A DNA stretch of 64,000 nt from Arthrobacter sp. StoSoilB19 (GCF_019977275.1 NZ_AP024650.1:1116001-1180000), one strand, 5' to 3'. Positions 17,948-26,947 are shown, numbered from the stretch's first letter. Numbers and translations: made by a program. The notes: generated by a model not told the origin, from the sequence alone.

Positions 17948-18133
17948 GACCTGCGCGGCACCATCGCCTACGTCCGCGACCCCACGCCGTCATCAAGATG
18001 GGTGCAGGAGGGCAAGGTGGACCTCAAGCCGTTCATCACCGGCCGGATCGCGCTGGAGGACCTGGTGGAGCAGGGCTACGACACCCTCATCAACCACAAG
18101 GACACGGCGGTGAAGGTCCTGGGGCATCCATAG
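17948..18133 (+). pseudogene. Remnant 3' end of butanediol dehydrogenase gene (right direct repeat)
   Basis: This segment matches the last 186 bases of the intact gene at 15596-15781. One base is lost near 17982 and one is gained near 18001, so about six codons are out of frame. The rest reads DLKPFITGRIALEDLVEQGY and ends at TAG. There is no start, and nothing of the other 290 codons. It keeps the downstream terminator element, so it is probably the original 3' end, displaced by insertion of the two-gene cassette and now free to decay. Confidence 0.85.
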
Positions 18134-18158
18134 GGACCGGCGGGCGATTGCCTGGCAC

Positions 18159-18197
18159 GGAAGGACGGACGACGGCGGGACGCAAGTGCCGCCGTCG
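18159..18197. terminator. Bidirectional terminator hairpin, copy of a dispersed element
   Basis: CGACGGCGG (18170-18178) and CCGCCGTCG (18189-18197) form a 9-bp stem with loop GACGCAAGTG. The 39 bases 18159-18197 recur at 28883-28921 with one mismatch. It lies between the dehydrogenase remnant and the LacI gene end and could serve both strands. Confidence 0.75.
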
Positions 18198-18217
18198 GGC
18201 TTCCCTTTGCGAGCGTT

Positions 18218-19285
18218 CTACTTGTGGGGAGCTGCCTGGCGGGCGCTGTTGCGCACCACCAGGGTGGGCGGGATGGGCGTGCGGTCCACGTCCCGCCCCT
18301 CCATGGCACCGATGAGCACCTCGGTGCTCATCAGCGCCAGCGCGTTGAAGTCCTGCCGCACCGTGGTCAGGGGAGGCAGGAAATAGTCAGACCCCTCAAC
18401 GTCGTCGAATCCCACGATGCTGACATCGTCCGGAACCCGGATGCCGTTTTCGGTGAAAGCGCGGATCAGCCCCAGCGCAGTGTGGTCACTGGCGGCGAAA
18501 ATGGCCTGCGGAACCTTCCCCTCCCGTACCAGCCGGAGGCCCGTTTCATAGGCCCACTTGGGGCTCCAGTCACCTTCGATGCACAGCCCCGGCTCCAGCC
18601 CCGCATCCCGCAGTGCCGCTTCCCAGCCACGCTTGCGGACCCGTCCATCGAACCAGTCCATGGAACCGGCAATATGGGCGATGTCCGTATGGCCCAGGTC
18701 TATCAGGTGCTGCGTGGCAAGCCTCGCTCCGAGTTCCTGGTTTTCCGAGTAGGTGAAGACATTGGGGGTCGAGGAGGCTCCGGCGGCGATCATCTCCACC
18801 GGTACACGGCACGTGGCGTTCCAGACGGCTGCCGCCATATCCACAACCGGCGCGATGACGATGATCCCTCCCACGCCGCTGTCGTCCAGGCTGTCGAGGG
18901 CGTCCTGGACAGACTCTTCGTAGGGCTTCTCAACGCTGATGACCGTTGTGGCGAAGCCCTTCTTTCGCGCAACGTTTTCAAGCGCCAGCAGCGTTCCCAC
19001 CGGGCCGAACCGCGGCGAGCCGTCGGAGAGTATGCCGATGGACGTCGAGCGGTTGGTAACCAGTGCGGTGGCCGCCCGGTTCCGCCGGTAGCCGATGTCC
19101 TTGATGATCTGGAGAACGCGTTCGCGGGTTGAGGCGCTGACGTCCGGCGCGTCGTTCAGGACCCGCGAGACAGTGCCAAAGGAGACGCCCGCCATCTGCG
19201 CCACATCGTTGATGGTGGGTTTCCTGCGCGACGGCGCTGCCGGAGGCCCGTCATTGCCCTCCCGGCGGACTGCCATGCCTGCCAT
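18218..19285 (-). CDS. LacI family transcriptional repressor
   Basis: The 355-residue protein has an N-terminal LacI helix-turn-helix (about 23-45, PTINDVAQMAGVSFGTVSRV) and the hinge helix region SASTRERVLQIIKDIGYRRN. A periplasmic-binding-like sugar sensor fills the rest (ASDHTALGLIRAFTENGIRVPDDVSIVGFDD). It is divergent from the ABC transporter/dehydrogenase operon, and three LacI-type palindromes fill the region between, so it very likely represses that operon and itself. The inducer would be the imported sugar, a cyclitol, or a product of either. ATG 19285 has an alternative three codons inside. Confidence 0.92.
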   Translation of the reverse strand: MAGMAVRREGNDGPPAAPSRRKPTINDVAQMAGVSFGTVSRVLNDAPDVSASTRERVLQIIKDIGYRRNRAATALVTNRSTSIGILSDGSPRFGPVGTLLALENVARKKGFATTVISVEKPYEESVQDALDSLDDSGVGGIIVIAPVVDMAAAVWNATCRVPVEMIAAGASSTPNVFTYSENQELGARLATQHLIDLGHTDIAHIAGSMDWFDGRVRKRGWEAALRDAGLEPGLCIEGDWSPKWAYETGLRLVREGKVPQAIFAASDHTALGLIRAFTENGIRVPDDVSIVGFDDVEGSDYFLPPLTTVRQDFNALALMSTEVLIGAMEGRDVDRTPIPPTLVVRNSARQAAPHK

Positions 19286-19383
19286 GCCTCTCCTTGTCCT
19301 GCGCTGTGCGAGCTGAGCCTGGGACAGCTGTGAGCCCGCTTAAGCTTACGTCCCTGCCCCCGCAACAGCCTGCCATGTGATCG

Positions 19384-19412
19384 TTGACACGCGCTCCGTT
19401 AGCGTTTACGCT
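19384..19412 (+). promoter_or_regulatory. Candidate promoter of the sugar operon
   Basis: TTGACA at 19384-19389 is a consensus -35. TACGCT at 19407-19412 is a modest -10 after a 17-bp spacer. The first LacI-type palindrome (19399-19414) overlaps the -10, which fits repression by blocking polymerase. Confidence 0.5.
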
Positions 19413-19454
19413 AATTACCGTAAACGTTCACGGAAGCTTCGTAAACGTTCACGA
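19399..19454. promoter_or_regulatory. Three LacI-type operators
   Basis: TTAGCGTTTACGCTAA lies at 19399-19414, CCGTAAACGTTCACGG at 19418-19433 and TCGTAAACGTTCACGA at 19439-19454. The last two share the core CGTAAACGTTCACG and are 21 bp apart, two helical turns. All have the central CG/TA-type symmetry of LacI-family sites. They sit between the repressor gene and the operon it probably controls. Confidence 0.85.
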
Positions 19455-19482
19455 GGCAAACTTGGACTAGAGAGTGAGCGGT

Positions 19483-19965
19483 ATGAGCGACACAATCGCG
19501 GCCGCTCTTTCACTCAATCCAGGGATCAGCTTCCGGAACGTCGATGAAGCCCAGTGGGCTCATTTTGAGGTACTGCTTACGGGCGCAGCACGTGATGATC
19601 TCGCAGCAGCTGTCCGCACTTTTGTCCCCGCCGGTTCCTCGGCAGTTATCGGCGTATTCGATGACAACACCCTGTGGGCAAGCCTGGTTGTCTCCCTCGA
19701 CCAATCCGGCACGCCTGTGTCACTGACGACCATCCAGGGGTCAGTGGTCCAGGCCGCCGGCGGCATGGCAAAGGTGGCAGGGGAGGCGGTGCGGTGGGTG
19801 CAAACCCACCACGGGCCGTGTTCATTGGGCTTTTTCGTAGACAAGGTCCACGCGGAAGCCTTCGTGAAGGCTGCCGACAAGGCGGCCGCTGTCCGCACAG
19901 CCGCAGCCGCAGGCTGCCTTGTCCTGTCGCCGGTTCCCCCTGCCCTCGCCATAGCGCTGGCCTGA
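19483..19965 (+). CDS. Hypothetical protein, first gene of the sugar operon
   Basis: The 160-residue product is not recognised. It has no signal peptide or membrane helix and reads as a small alpha/beta protein (VIGVFDDNTLWASLVVSLD, then VRWVQTHHGPCSLGFFVD with a His-His-Gly-Pro-Cys cluster). An Ala-rich C-terminus follows. The ATG at 19483 is preferred; a GTG nine bases upstream is possible. It is the first gene downstream of the LacI operators and 43 bases before the binding-protein gene, so it belongs to the operon. A sensory or accessory metabolic role is possible but unproven. Confidence 0.7.
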   Translation: MSDTIAAALSLNPGISFRNVDEAQWAHFEVLLTGAARDDLAAAVRTFVPAGSSAVIGVFDDNTLWASLVVSLDQSGTPVSLTTIQGSVVQAAGGMAKVAGEAVRWVQTHHGPCSLGFFVDKVHAEAFVKAADKAAAVRTAAAAGCLVLSPVPPALAIALA

Positions 19966-20008
19966 TTCAAACACCACACCACCCATTCCATACAAGCACT
20001 GGAGAACA

Positions 20009-21169
20009 ATGATGATCCGCAGGCTTCCCCTGGTGGCCTTGGCCGCAGCTCTGTCCCTTTCCGTCGCATCCTGCAGCAGTTCAGCAGCGGGCACCTCCAA
20101 TGCCCCTGATGCCGGCGTTTCCGAGAAGGCCCAGCAGGCCCTAGACAAGATCAAGGGACAGGTCATGAGCAAGGGTCCCAACGGCGAAACTCCGTCCCCG
20201 GCCTCCGCTGCGGACCTGACGCCCGAAGAGATTGGAAAAATCAAGGCACTCAATGCCAAAGCCGCCATCGTGATGCACTACGGCGGCAACGACTGGGCCA
20301 ACGCCCAGACCAACGGCCTCAAGAGCGAGTTCGAAAAGCTCGGCATCCAGGTGATAGCGACAACGGACGCCAACTTCAAGCCGGACAAGCAGGTCTCGGA
20401 CATCGAGACCGTCATGACACAGAACCCGAACATCATTGTGTCCATCCCCACCGACCCCGTGGCCACCTCCTCGGCCTACAAGAAGGCCGCTGCCGCCGGA
20501 ACCAAGCTCGTCTTCATGGACAACATCCCCCAGGGACTGACCGCCGGCAAGGACTACGTTTCGGTCGTTTCCGCCGACAACTACGGAAACGGCGTCGTCT
20601 CCGCACACCAGATGGCCAAAGCAATCGGCGGCAAGGGCAAGATCGGGCTTGTTTTCCACCAGGCTGACTTCTTTGTGACCAAGCAGCGTTACCAGGGCTT
20701 CAAGGAAACGATCACCAAGGAATACCCCGGGATCCAGATCGTCGAAGAGAAGGGGATCGCCGGTCCGGACTTCGCCGGTGATGCGCAGGCAGCCGCCAAC
20801 GCCATGCTGAGCAAGTACGCCGACCTCTCCGGCATCTGGGCGGTATGGGATGTCCCGGCCGAAGGTGTCATGGCTGCCGCCCGCGCCGCGGGCCGGCCGG
20901 ACTTGAAGATCGCCACCGAGGACCTCGGCAAGAACGTCGCCATCGCGCTGGCCAAAGACCAGCTCGTCGTCGGGCTCGGCGCCCAGGTTCCCTTCGACCA
21001 GGGTGTCACTGAGGCCCGGCTGGCCGCAGGAGCCCTCATCGGCAAGCAGGCACCGGCCTACGTGGCGCTGAGCGCACTGCCCGTGGACCACTCCAACGTC
21101 CTGGAAGCCTGGAAGCAGGTCTACCACGAGGACGCCCCCAAGGACATCCAAGAGTCCTACAAGAAGTAG
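20009..21169 (+). CDS. Sugar ABC transporter substrate-binding lipoprotein
   Basis: The 386-residue protein has a lipoprotein signal peptide ending LSVASC (Cys 22). A Ser/Ala linker and a type 1 periplasmic-binding domain (Peripla_BP_4) of the ribose/xylose kind follow (AIVMHYGGNDWANAQTNGLK, GIWAVWDVPAEGVMAA). It is anchored outside the membrane and delivers sugar or a polyol to the permease. A 13-bp hairpin after the stop probably protects this message, giving more binding protein than ATPase, as is usual in such operons. The exact ligand cannot be read from the sequence. Confidence 0.9.
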   Translation: MMIRRLPLVALAAALSLSVASCSSSAAGTSNAPDAGVSEKAQQALDKIKGQVMSKGPNGETPSPASAADLTPEEIGKIKALNAKAAIVMHYGGNDWANAQTNGLKSEFEKLGIQVIATTDANFKPDKQVSDIETVMTQNPNIIVSIPTDPVATSSAYKKAAAAGTKLVFMDNIPQGLTAGKDYVSVVSADNYGNGVVSAHQMAKAIGGKGKIGLVFHQADFFVTKQRYQGFKETITKEYPGIQIVEEKGIAGPDFAGDAQAAANAMLSKYADLSGIWAVWDVPAEGVMAAARAAGRPDLKIATEDLGKNVAIALAKDQLVVGLGAQVPFDQGVTEARLAAGALIGKQAPAYVALSALPVDHSNVLEAWKQVYHEDAPKDIQESYKK

Positions 21170-21178
21170 CCAGAGCCG

Positions 21179-21210
21179 ACCGTGCGGGGGCCGCAATGCC
21201 CCCGCACGGT
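21179..21210 (+). terminator. Intra-operon hairpin, attenuator or mRNA stabiliser
   Basis: ACCGTGCGGGGGC (21179-21191) and GCCCCCGCACGGT (21198-21210) form a perfect 13-bp stem with a 6-nt loop. It lies between the binding-protein and ATPase genes and has no U-run, so partial readthrough and 3' protection of the first message are more likely than full termination. Confidence 0.75.
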
Positions 21211-21225
21211 CCCGAAAGGGCAACA

Positions 21226-22734
21226 ATGAACACCGCAGACAATGCCGTCGAAATGCGTTCGATCTCCAAAGGCTTCAATGGCGTCTCCGTGCTGAAGGAC
21301 GTCAGCTTCGACGTCCGGAAGGGCGAAGTCCACGCCTTGGCAGGCGGTAACGGCGCCGGAAAATCCACGCTCATGAAGATCCTCCAGGGCGTTTACCAGA
21401 TGGACGCGGGCGAGATCCTCATCGGCGGGAAACCCACCGTCATCAACTCGATCCAGGAAGCCAAGGCAGCCGGCATCGGCATGGTCTTCCAGGAATTCAG
21501 CCTGGTACCCAGCCTGACCGTGGCCCAGAACATTTTCCTTGCCGCCGAGCCACTCGGTGCGGGCGGGTTCATTGACGACAGGGCCTCGGTCCGGCGGGCC
21601 AAGGAAATCTTCGCCGACATGGAGGTCGATGTAGACCCCCAGGCTGAGGTCTCCCGGCTGGGTACCGCGTACTGGCAGCTGACCGAGATCGCCAAGGCAC
21701 TCTCGCAGAATGCGCAGGTGCTGATCATGGATGAGCCCACCGCCAGCCTTGCCCGGCACGAGTCCGAAGCGCTCTTCGAACTGATTGACCGGCTCAAGCA
21801 GCGCGGGATTTCCATCATCTATATCTCCCACCGGATGGACGAGGTCTACCGGCTCGCGGACCGGATCACCATTCTCCGTGACGGCCGCCGGCTCCTGACC
21901 GAACCCTTAAGCGCGGTGACGCCCGAACAGATCGTCGAAGGCATCGTTGGCAAGAAAATCGAAGGCCAACTTGCCTACCGCGAGCGGGCGGACGTGGCCC
22001 ATGGGGGAGCACCCCTGCTGGAGGTCCGAGGCCTGAACGTCGGGCGGCGGGTGAAGGACATCTCCTTCACGCTTCGGCCCGGCGAGATCCTTGGGCTGGC
22101 AGGGCTCATGGGAAGCGGGCGCACCGAACTTGCGCGCGCCCTGTTCGGCATCGACCGGCGTCACAGCGGTGAAATCCTCATCAGGGGGATAAAGAGCACC
22201 CTAGCCTCACCGCAGCAGGCCATCGACGCCGGCATTGCCCTCATCCCCGAGGACCGGCGGGCGCAGGGCCTGGTCCTGGACCACTCGGTCCGCGACAACC
22301 TTTTGCTGCCGCTGCTGGGCCAGATTCAGCGGGGACCACTGCTGGACGGTGCCAAGGGCAAGGAGTTGTCCTCGTCCCTGATCAAGAAGTTCGCGGTCAA
22401 GGTGGCCCACCCCCACCGTCCTGTGCGGCTGCTCTCCGGTGGCAACCAGCAAAAAGTGGTCATCGCTAAGTGGCTGGGCACCAACCCGGACATCCTCATC
22501 CTCGATGAACCGACAGCCGGCGTCGACATCGGCACCAAAAGCGAAATCCTGGACATGATCCGCGAACTCGCCAGTGCCGGCAAAGCCGTCATCGTCATCT
22601 CGTCCGAGTACCCCGAACTACTCGCGGTCAGTGACCGCGTCCTCGTCCTCAAGGACGGCTCCGTCATCCGTGACATCCCCCGCAGCGAGATCGCTGACGA
22701 GGAATATCTTCAACTTGCAGTCCAGGGAGTCTGA
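21226..22734 (+). CDS. Sugar ABC transporter ATP-binding protein, RbsA/MglA type
   Basis: The 502-residue protein has two nucleotide-binding domains. The first has Walker A GGNGAGKS (40-47) and the second a degenerate loop (GLMGSGRTEL), as normal for RbsA-type proteins. The second signature is LLSGGNQQK (near 403) with Walker B ILILDEPTAG (near 423). It powers import with the permease encoded next. The ATG at 21226 follows GAAAGGG; an in-frame ATG at 21196 lies inside the hairpin and is rejected. The permease start lies three bases after the stop. Confidence 0.92.
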   Translation: MNTADNAVEMRSISKGFNGVSVLKDVSFDVRKGEVHALAGGNGAGKSTLMKILQGVYQMDAGEILIGGKPTVINSIQEAKAAGIGMVFQEFSLVPSLTVAQNIFLAAEPLGAGGFIDDRASVRRAKEIFADMEVDVDPQAEVSRLGTAYWQLTEIAKALSQNAQVLIMDEPTASLARHESEALFELIDRLKQRGISIIYISHRMDEVYRLADRITILRDGRRLLTEPLSAVTPEQIVEGIVGKKIEGQLAYRERADVAHGGAPLLEVRGLNVGRRVKDISFTLRPGEILGLAGLMGSGRTELARALFGIDRRHSGEILIRGIKSTLASPQQAIDAGIALIPEDRRAQGLVLDHSVRDNLLLPLLGQIQRGPLLDGAKGKELSSSLIKKFAVKVAHPHRPVRLLSGGNQQKVVIAKWLGTNPDILILDEPTAGVDIGTKSEILDMIRELASAGKAVIVISSEYPELLAVSDRVLVLKDGSVIRDIPRSEIADEEYLQLAVQGV

Positions 22735-22737
22735 CCA

Positions 22738-23724
22738 GTGAGCAACGCAAACACCATCACCCCGCGCGAGGCCGCGGTACCCCGCAATTTCGGGTCCATG
22801 CTGAAAGAGCTGGACTGGCGCCGCTACGTGATCTACATCGGCTTCGTCGTCGTCTTTATCTTCTTCGCCGTCCTGCTGCGGGACCAGGGCTTCCTGTCCC
22901 CGCAGAACCTCCTCAACATCTTCCGGCAGACGGCCACCATCACGGTCATCGCCGTCGGAATGACGTACGTCATCTCGTGCGCGGAAATCGACCTGAGCGT
23001 GGGCTCCGTGGCAGGCCTTTCCAGCGTCTGCACGGCCATGGCCCTGGCACAATGGGGCCTGGTCCCCGGCATCCTCGCGGGCCTCGCCGTCGGACTCGTG
23101 GTGGGCTCCGTCAACGGTGCGCTGGTCAGTCTCCTCGGGATCCCCTCCTTCCTGGTGACACTGGGCATGCTGGGCATCGCCGTCGGTGTGGCGCAATGGA
23201 TCACAGCCTCGGCCCCGCAGCCGATCCTGGACGACACCTTCAACACGCTGTTCGGGTCCGGAGACTTTGGCCCGGTGCCCGGCCTGGTGGTCTGGAGCGC
23301 AATCTTCGTCGCCATCGGCGCCGTCGTCCTGAACCGCACCAGGTTCGGCCGCCAGGTCCTCGCAACGGGTGGTAACCGCAACGCTGCCGAGTTCACCGGC
23401 ATCAACACCAAGCGCATCAAATTCCAGGTGCTCCTCATCTCGGGCATGGTGGCCAGCGTTGCCGGCATGCTGTACGCCGGCCGCCTCCAGTCCGGCCGGT
23501 TCCAGTGGGGATCGGGCGATGAGCTCTCCGCGATCGCCGCCGTCATCCTGGGCGGTACCAGCCTCTTCGGCGGATTCGGCTCCATCATCGGAACGCTCTT
23601 TGGCGCCCTTCTGATCGGCCTGATCAACAACGGACTGATCCTGGCCGGCCTGGACAGCAGCCAGCAGCAGGTGGTCCGCGGCGCAATCATCATCCTGGCC
23701 GTCGCCCTGGCCCGGAAGAAGTAG
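22738..23724 (+). CDS. Sugar ABC transporter permease, RbsC type
   Basis: The 328-residue protein has about ten hydrophobic segments of the BPD_transp_2 family, starting at about 35 (YVIYIGFVVVFIFFAVLL). The family pattern AEIDLSVGSVAGLSSV and the C-terminal LGGTSLFGGFGSIIGTLFGA loop are present. Two copies would form the membrane channel of the importer. The GTG start sits three bases after the ATPase stop, so translation is probably coupled. Confidence 0.92.
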   Translation: MSNANTITPREAAVPRNFGSMLKELDWRRYVIYIGFVVVFIFFAVLLRDQGFLSPQNLLNIFRQTATITVIAVGMTYVISCAEIDLSVGSVAGLSSVCTAMALAQWGLVPGILAGLAVGLVVGSVNGALVSLLGIPSFLVTLGMLGIAVGVAQWITASAPQPILDDTFNTLFGSGDFGPVPGLVVWSAIFVAIGAVVLNRTRFGRQVLATGGNRNAAEFTGINTKRIKFQVLLISGMVASVAGMLYAGRLQSGRFQWGSGDELSAIAAVILGGTSLFGGFGSIIGTLFGALLIGLINNGLILAGLDSSQQQVVRGAIIILAVALARKK

Positions 23725-23729
23725 CACCC

Positions 23730-24884
23730 GTGGCTTCCCAACTACGCGCCGGAATTATCGGAACAGGCTTCATGGGTTCCGTCCACGCCCACGCTGTACG
23801 TGCAGCCGGCGGTGACGTCATTGCAGTCGCCGGACGCACCCAGGCTTCTGCCGAAGCCGCGGCATCCGCGCTCGGTGCCCGCTTCGCAGCCGAATCCCCG
23901 GAAGCGCTGATCGCACGAGCAGACGTGGATGTCATCCACATCTGCACCCCGAACGCCACCCACGCCGACCTGGCACGCAAGGGCATTGCGGCAGGAAAAG
24001 CAGTGATCTGCGAAAAACCCCTGGCCACCAGCGTGGATGATGCCCTGGAACTGACGGATCTCGCCGATCGGGCAGGGGTCGTCACCGGGGTGCCTTTCGT
24101 GTACCGGTTCTATCCCGCCGTCCGCGAGGCCCGCGACCGCATCGGACGCGGCGACGCGGGCAACCTGTGGCTCCTGCACGGCTCGTACCTGCAGGATTGG
24201 CTGGCCGGCGCAGAATCCACCAACTGGCGGGTGGATTCGACCATCGGAGGAGCCTCCCGGGCCTTCGGTGACATCGGCGTCCACTGGTGCGACCTCATGG
24301 AATTCACCACCGGGCACAGAATCACCAGGCTCGTGGCGAGGACCAGCCGCGCATACGACCAACGGGAAACCGGCGGGCAGTTGTCCTCCGTGGCTACCGA
24401 GGACGGCGCCACGCTCCTGTTCGAGACGGACAAGGGCGCCACAGGGTCCCTGGTGGTCAGCCAGGTCAGTCCCGGCAGGAAGAACCGCCTCTGGTTCTCT
24501 TTCGACGGAACCGAAGCATCATTCAGCTTCAACCAGGAACAGCCGGACACCCTGCACGTGGGCCGCATCGACTCACGCTCCGAAATCCCTGTCGGCCCGC
24601 AAACACTCACCACCCCGGGCGGCCGGCGGTACGCCAAACTTCCCCCGGGCCACCCGCAGGGATACCAGGACAGCTTCAACGCCTTCGTCGCAGACGTCTA
24701 CGCGGCTGTCCACGGTCAGGAACCCGCTGGCTTGCCCACCTTCCGCGACGGACTACGCGCAGCACTCCTTACCGAGGCGGTCGTAGCCTCGGCTGCCCAG
24801 CAGCGGTGGGTCGACGTTCCCCACACAGACAACCTCATCGGATCACTCAGATCTTCCCCGGCAGCTGAAAGGCAGAAGCAATGA
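23730..24884 (+). CDS. Gfo/Idh/MocA family oxidoreductase (first of two)
   Basis: The 384-residue protein begins with a Rossmann fold (GIIGTGFMGSVHAHAVRAAG) and has the family motif CEKPLATS near 93-100. A C-terminal alpha/beta dimerisation domain contains GASRAFGDIGVHWCDL with the catalytic Asp/His region. Such enzymes oxidise or reduce sugars or inositols with NAD(P). The GTG start follows the permease by five bases, and the stop overlaps the next start as ATGA, so it is firmly in the operon. A second family member three genes on suggests a keto-intermediate route. Confidence 0.9.
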   Translation: MASQLRAGIIGTGFMGSVHAHAVRAAGGDVIAVAGRTQASAEAAASALGARFAAESPEALIARADVDVIHICTPNATHADLARKGIAAGKAVICEKPLATSVDDALELTDLADRAGVVTGVPFVYRFYPAVREARDRIGRGDAGNLWLLHGSYLQDWLAGAESTNWRVDSTIGGASRAFGDIGVHWCDLMEFTTGHRITRLVARTSRAYDQRETGGQLSSVATEDGATLLFETDKGATGSLVVSQVSPGRKNRLWFSFDGTEASFSFNQEQPDTLHVGRIDSRSEIPVGPQTLTTPGGRRYAKLPPGHPQGYQDSFNAFVADVYAAVHGQEPAGLPTFRDGLRAALLTEAVVASAAQQRWVDVPHTDNLIGSLRSSPAAERQKQ

Positions 24885-25702
24885 AACTCGGTTACTGTTC
24901 CATCACCTGGGGCGGCGTGGTCGGCCATCCGCAAGGCGTGACGAGCGTGAAGGACCTCTTCTACATGACCCATGGGTCCATGCGGGACGCCGTCCAGGAC
25001 ATCGCATCCGTCGGATACCAGGGCGTCGAGATGTTCGACGGCAACCTGGCCGAATACGCCGACAAGCCCGAAGAGCTCAAGGAAATCCTGGGTACTGCCG
25101 GAGTCGAACTAACAAGCGTCTATACCGGGGCGAACTTCATTTACGCCGACATACTTCCCGACGAGCTGCACCGGATCCGGCGTGCCGCCGAGCTGGCTGC
25201 CAACTTCGGAGCGGAACGGCTCGTCGTAGGAGGCGGGGCACGCCGCGCGGCCGGCACCACCGACGAAGACTACCGCCGGCTCGGCGACGCGCTGGACCAG
25301 GTAACGGACATCGCCGAAAGCTTCGGGCTGTCGGCAAGCTACCACCCGCACCTGAGCACCATCGTCGAGAGCCCGGACGAGCTGGAGAGGCTGATGCCGC
25401 TCACCCGGATCGGCTTCTGCCCGGACACGGCCCATCTTGCTGCCGGCGGGGCCGACCCAGCCGCCATCATCCGCAAATACCCGGACCGTATCCGGCACGT
25501 CCACCTCAAAGACTTCCAGCAGGACCCCTTCAACTTCCTCCCCCTGGGGCAGGGCGAGCTGGACTTCCCGGACATCATCGCCGCAATCCGGGAAAGCGGG
25601 TATGACAGCTGGCTCATGGTTGAGCTCGACAACTACGACGGCGACCCCCGGGAAGCAGCAGTCCTCAGCAAGAAGTACCTCGACAAGCTCCTCACTCACT
25701 AA
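24881..25702 (+). CDS. Sugar phosphate isomerase/epimerase family TIM barrel
   Basis: The 273-residue protein is of the xylose-isomerase-like TIM-barrel family (AP_endonuc_2), like inosose dehydratase IolE and related epimerases. Visible features are the start LGYCSITWGG, metal-ligand regions ASYHPHLSTIVES and FCPDTAHLAAGG, IRHVHLKDFQ, and MVELDNYDGDP. In the operon it would isomerise or dehydrate a keto sugar or inosose formed by the dehydrogenases. Which of the two reactions it catalyses is not decided by the sequence. Confidence 0.85.
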   Translation: MKLGYCSITWGGVVGHPQGVTSVKDLFYMTHGSMRDAVQDIASVGYQGVEMFDGNLAEYADKPEELKEILGTAGVELTSVYTGANFIYADILPDELHRIRRAAELAANFGAERLVVGGGARRAAGTTDEDYRRLGDALDQVTDIAESFGLSASYHPHLSTIVESPDELERLMPLTRIGFCPDTAHLAAGGADPAAIIRKYPDRIRHVHLKDFQQDPFNFLPLGQGELDFPDIIAAIRESGYDSWLMVELDNYDGDPREAAVLSKKYLDKLLTH

Positions 25703-25767
25703 TTCTCAACCGCAGGGGACTGCCACAGCCGGCAGCTGCCCCGCCCTCCGGAAGGAACAAGATTCAC

Positions 25768-26940
25768 ATGCAGCACCTCAACGTCGGCCTCATCGGAGGC
25801 GGCTTCATGGGCAAGGCCCATTCGCTCGCTTACGCCGCCATGCCCATGTTCTTCTGGCCTGCACCGGCACTGCCCGTCCGCAAAGTCATTGCGGAAGCCA
25901 ACCCGGATCTCGCAGCGGAGGCGGCCCGCCGCTTCGGGTTCGAGAACTCCACCTCGGACTGGCGCAGCATCATCGACGATCCGGACATCCACGTGGTGGA
26001 CATTGCAACGCCCAACCACCTCCACGCCGAGATTGCCATTGCCGCGGCCGAAGCCGGCAAGCACATCATCTGCGAAAAGCCCCTGGCCCGTACGGGCGAA
26101 GAATCCAAGGCCATGTACGACGCGGTCAAGGACAAGAACATCGTCCACATGGTTGCCTTCAACTACCGCCGCACACCCGCCGTAGCGCTGGCGAAGAAAT
26201 ACATCGAAGAAGGCGCAATCGGGCAAGTCCTCAACTTCCGTGGGACCTACCTGCAGGACTGGAGCGCCGACCCCAACTCCCCGCTGTCCTGGCGCTTCCA
26301 GAAATCCATCGCAGGTTCCGGCGCCCTCGGCGACATCGCAACGCACGTCATTGACATGGCGCGCTACCTGGTCGGCGAATTCAGCGCCGTCAATGCCCTC
26401 CTGTCCACCTGGATCCCCGAGCGGCCGCTGCAAACCGGCGGCGCCGACGCGCTGGGCACCGTCCGCGGCGGAGAAGGCCCGCGCGGCCCGGTTGATGTGG
26501 ACGACGAGGTCATGACCATGATCCGCTTCGCCAACGGCGCTGTGGGTTCGGTGGAAGCTACACGCAATGCCCACGGACGGAACAACTACATCACCTTCGA
26601 AATCCACGGGACCGAAGGAAGCATCGTGTTCAACTACGAGCGGCGGGATGAACTGCAGGTCTGCTTCGCATCCGACCCGGGTGACCGGCGGGGATTCCGC
26701 ACCGTCTACACCGGGCCCGCACACCCCTACGGCGAAGGACTCTGGCCCATCCCTGCCCTCGGCATTGGATACGGCGAAACGAAGATCATCGAGGCGCACG
26801 ACTTCTTCAAGGCCATTGCGGAAGGCGGCAGCGTCAGCCCGAGCTTCGCCGACGGCTACCAGGTGGCCCTCATCGATGACGCAATCGTCGAGTCTGCTGC
26901 AAAAGAAGCGTGGGTCGAGGTTCCGCAGATCGACGCATGA
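25768..26940 (+). CDS. Gfo/Idh/MocA family oxidoreductase (second of two)
   Basis: The 390-residue protein has the Rossmann start NVGLIGGGFMGKAHSLAYA, the motif CEKPLARTGEE, FNYRRTPAVALAKKYI and GALGDIATHVIDMARYL. It is only a distant relative of the other dehydrogenase in this operon and close in style to bacterial 1,5-anhydrofructose or inositol dehydrogenase-like proteins. It probably acts on another carbon or step of the same substrate with NAD(P). GGAAGGAAC precedes the ATG. A hairpin follows its stop. Confidence 0.9.
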   Translation: MQHLNVGLIGGGFMGKAHSLAYAAMPMFFWPAPALPVRKVIAEANPDLAAEAARRFGFENSTSDWRSIIDDPDIHVVDIATPNHLHAEIAIAAAEAGKHIICEKPLARTGEESKAMYDAVKDKNIVHMVAFNYRRTPAVALAKKYIEEGAIGQVLNFRGTYLQDWSADPNSPLSWRFQKSIAGSGALGDIATHVIDMARYLVGEFSAVNALLSTWIPERPLQTGGADALGTVRGGEGPRGPVDVDDEVMTMIRFANGAVGSVEATRNAHGRNNYITFEIHGTEGSIVFNYERRDELQVCFASDPGDRRGFRTVYTGPAHPYGEGLWPIPALGIGYGETKIIEAHDFFKAIAEGGSVSPSFADGYQVALIDDAIVESAAKEAWVEVPQIDA

Positions 26941-26947
26941 CCCAACG

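Noticed and set aside
20141..21226. 361-codon minus-strand frame opposite the binding-protein gene
   Set aside because: It is a GC-rich antisense frame; the lipoprotein on the other strand is certain.
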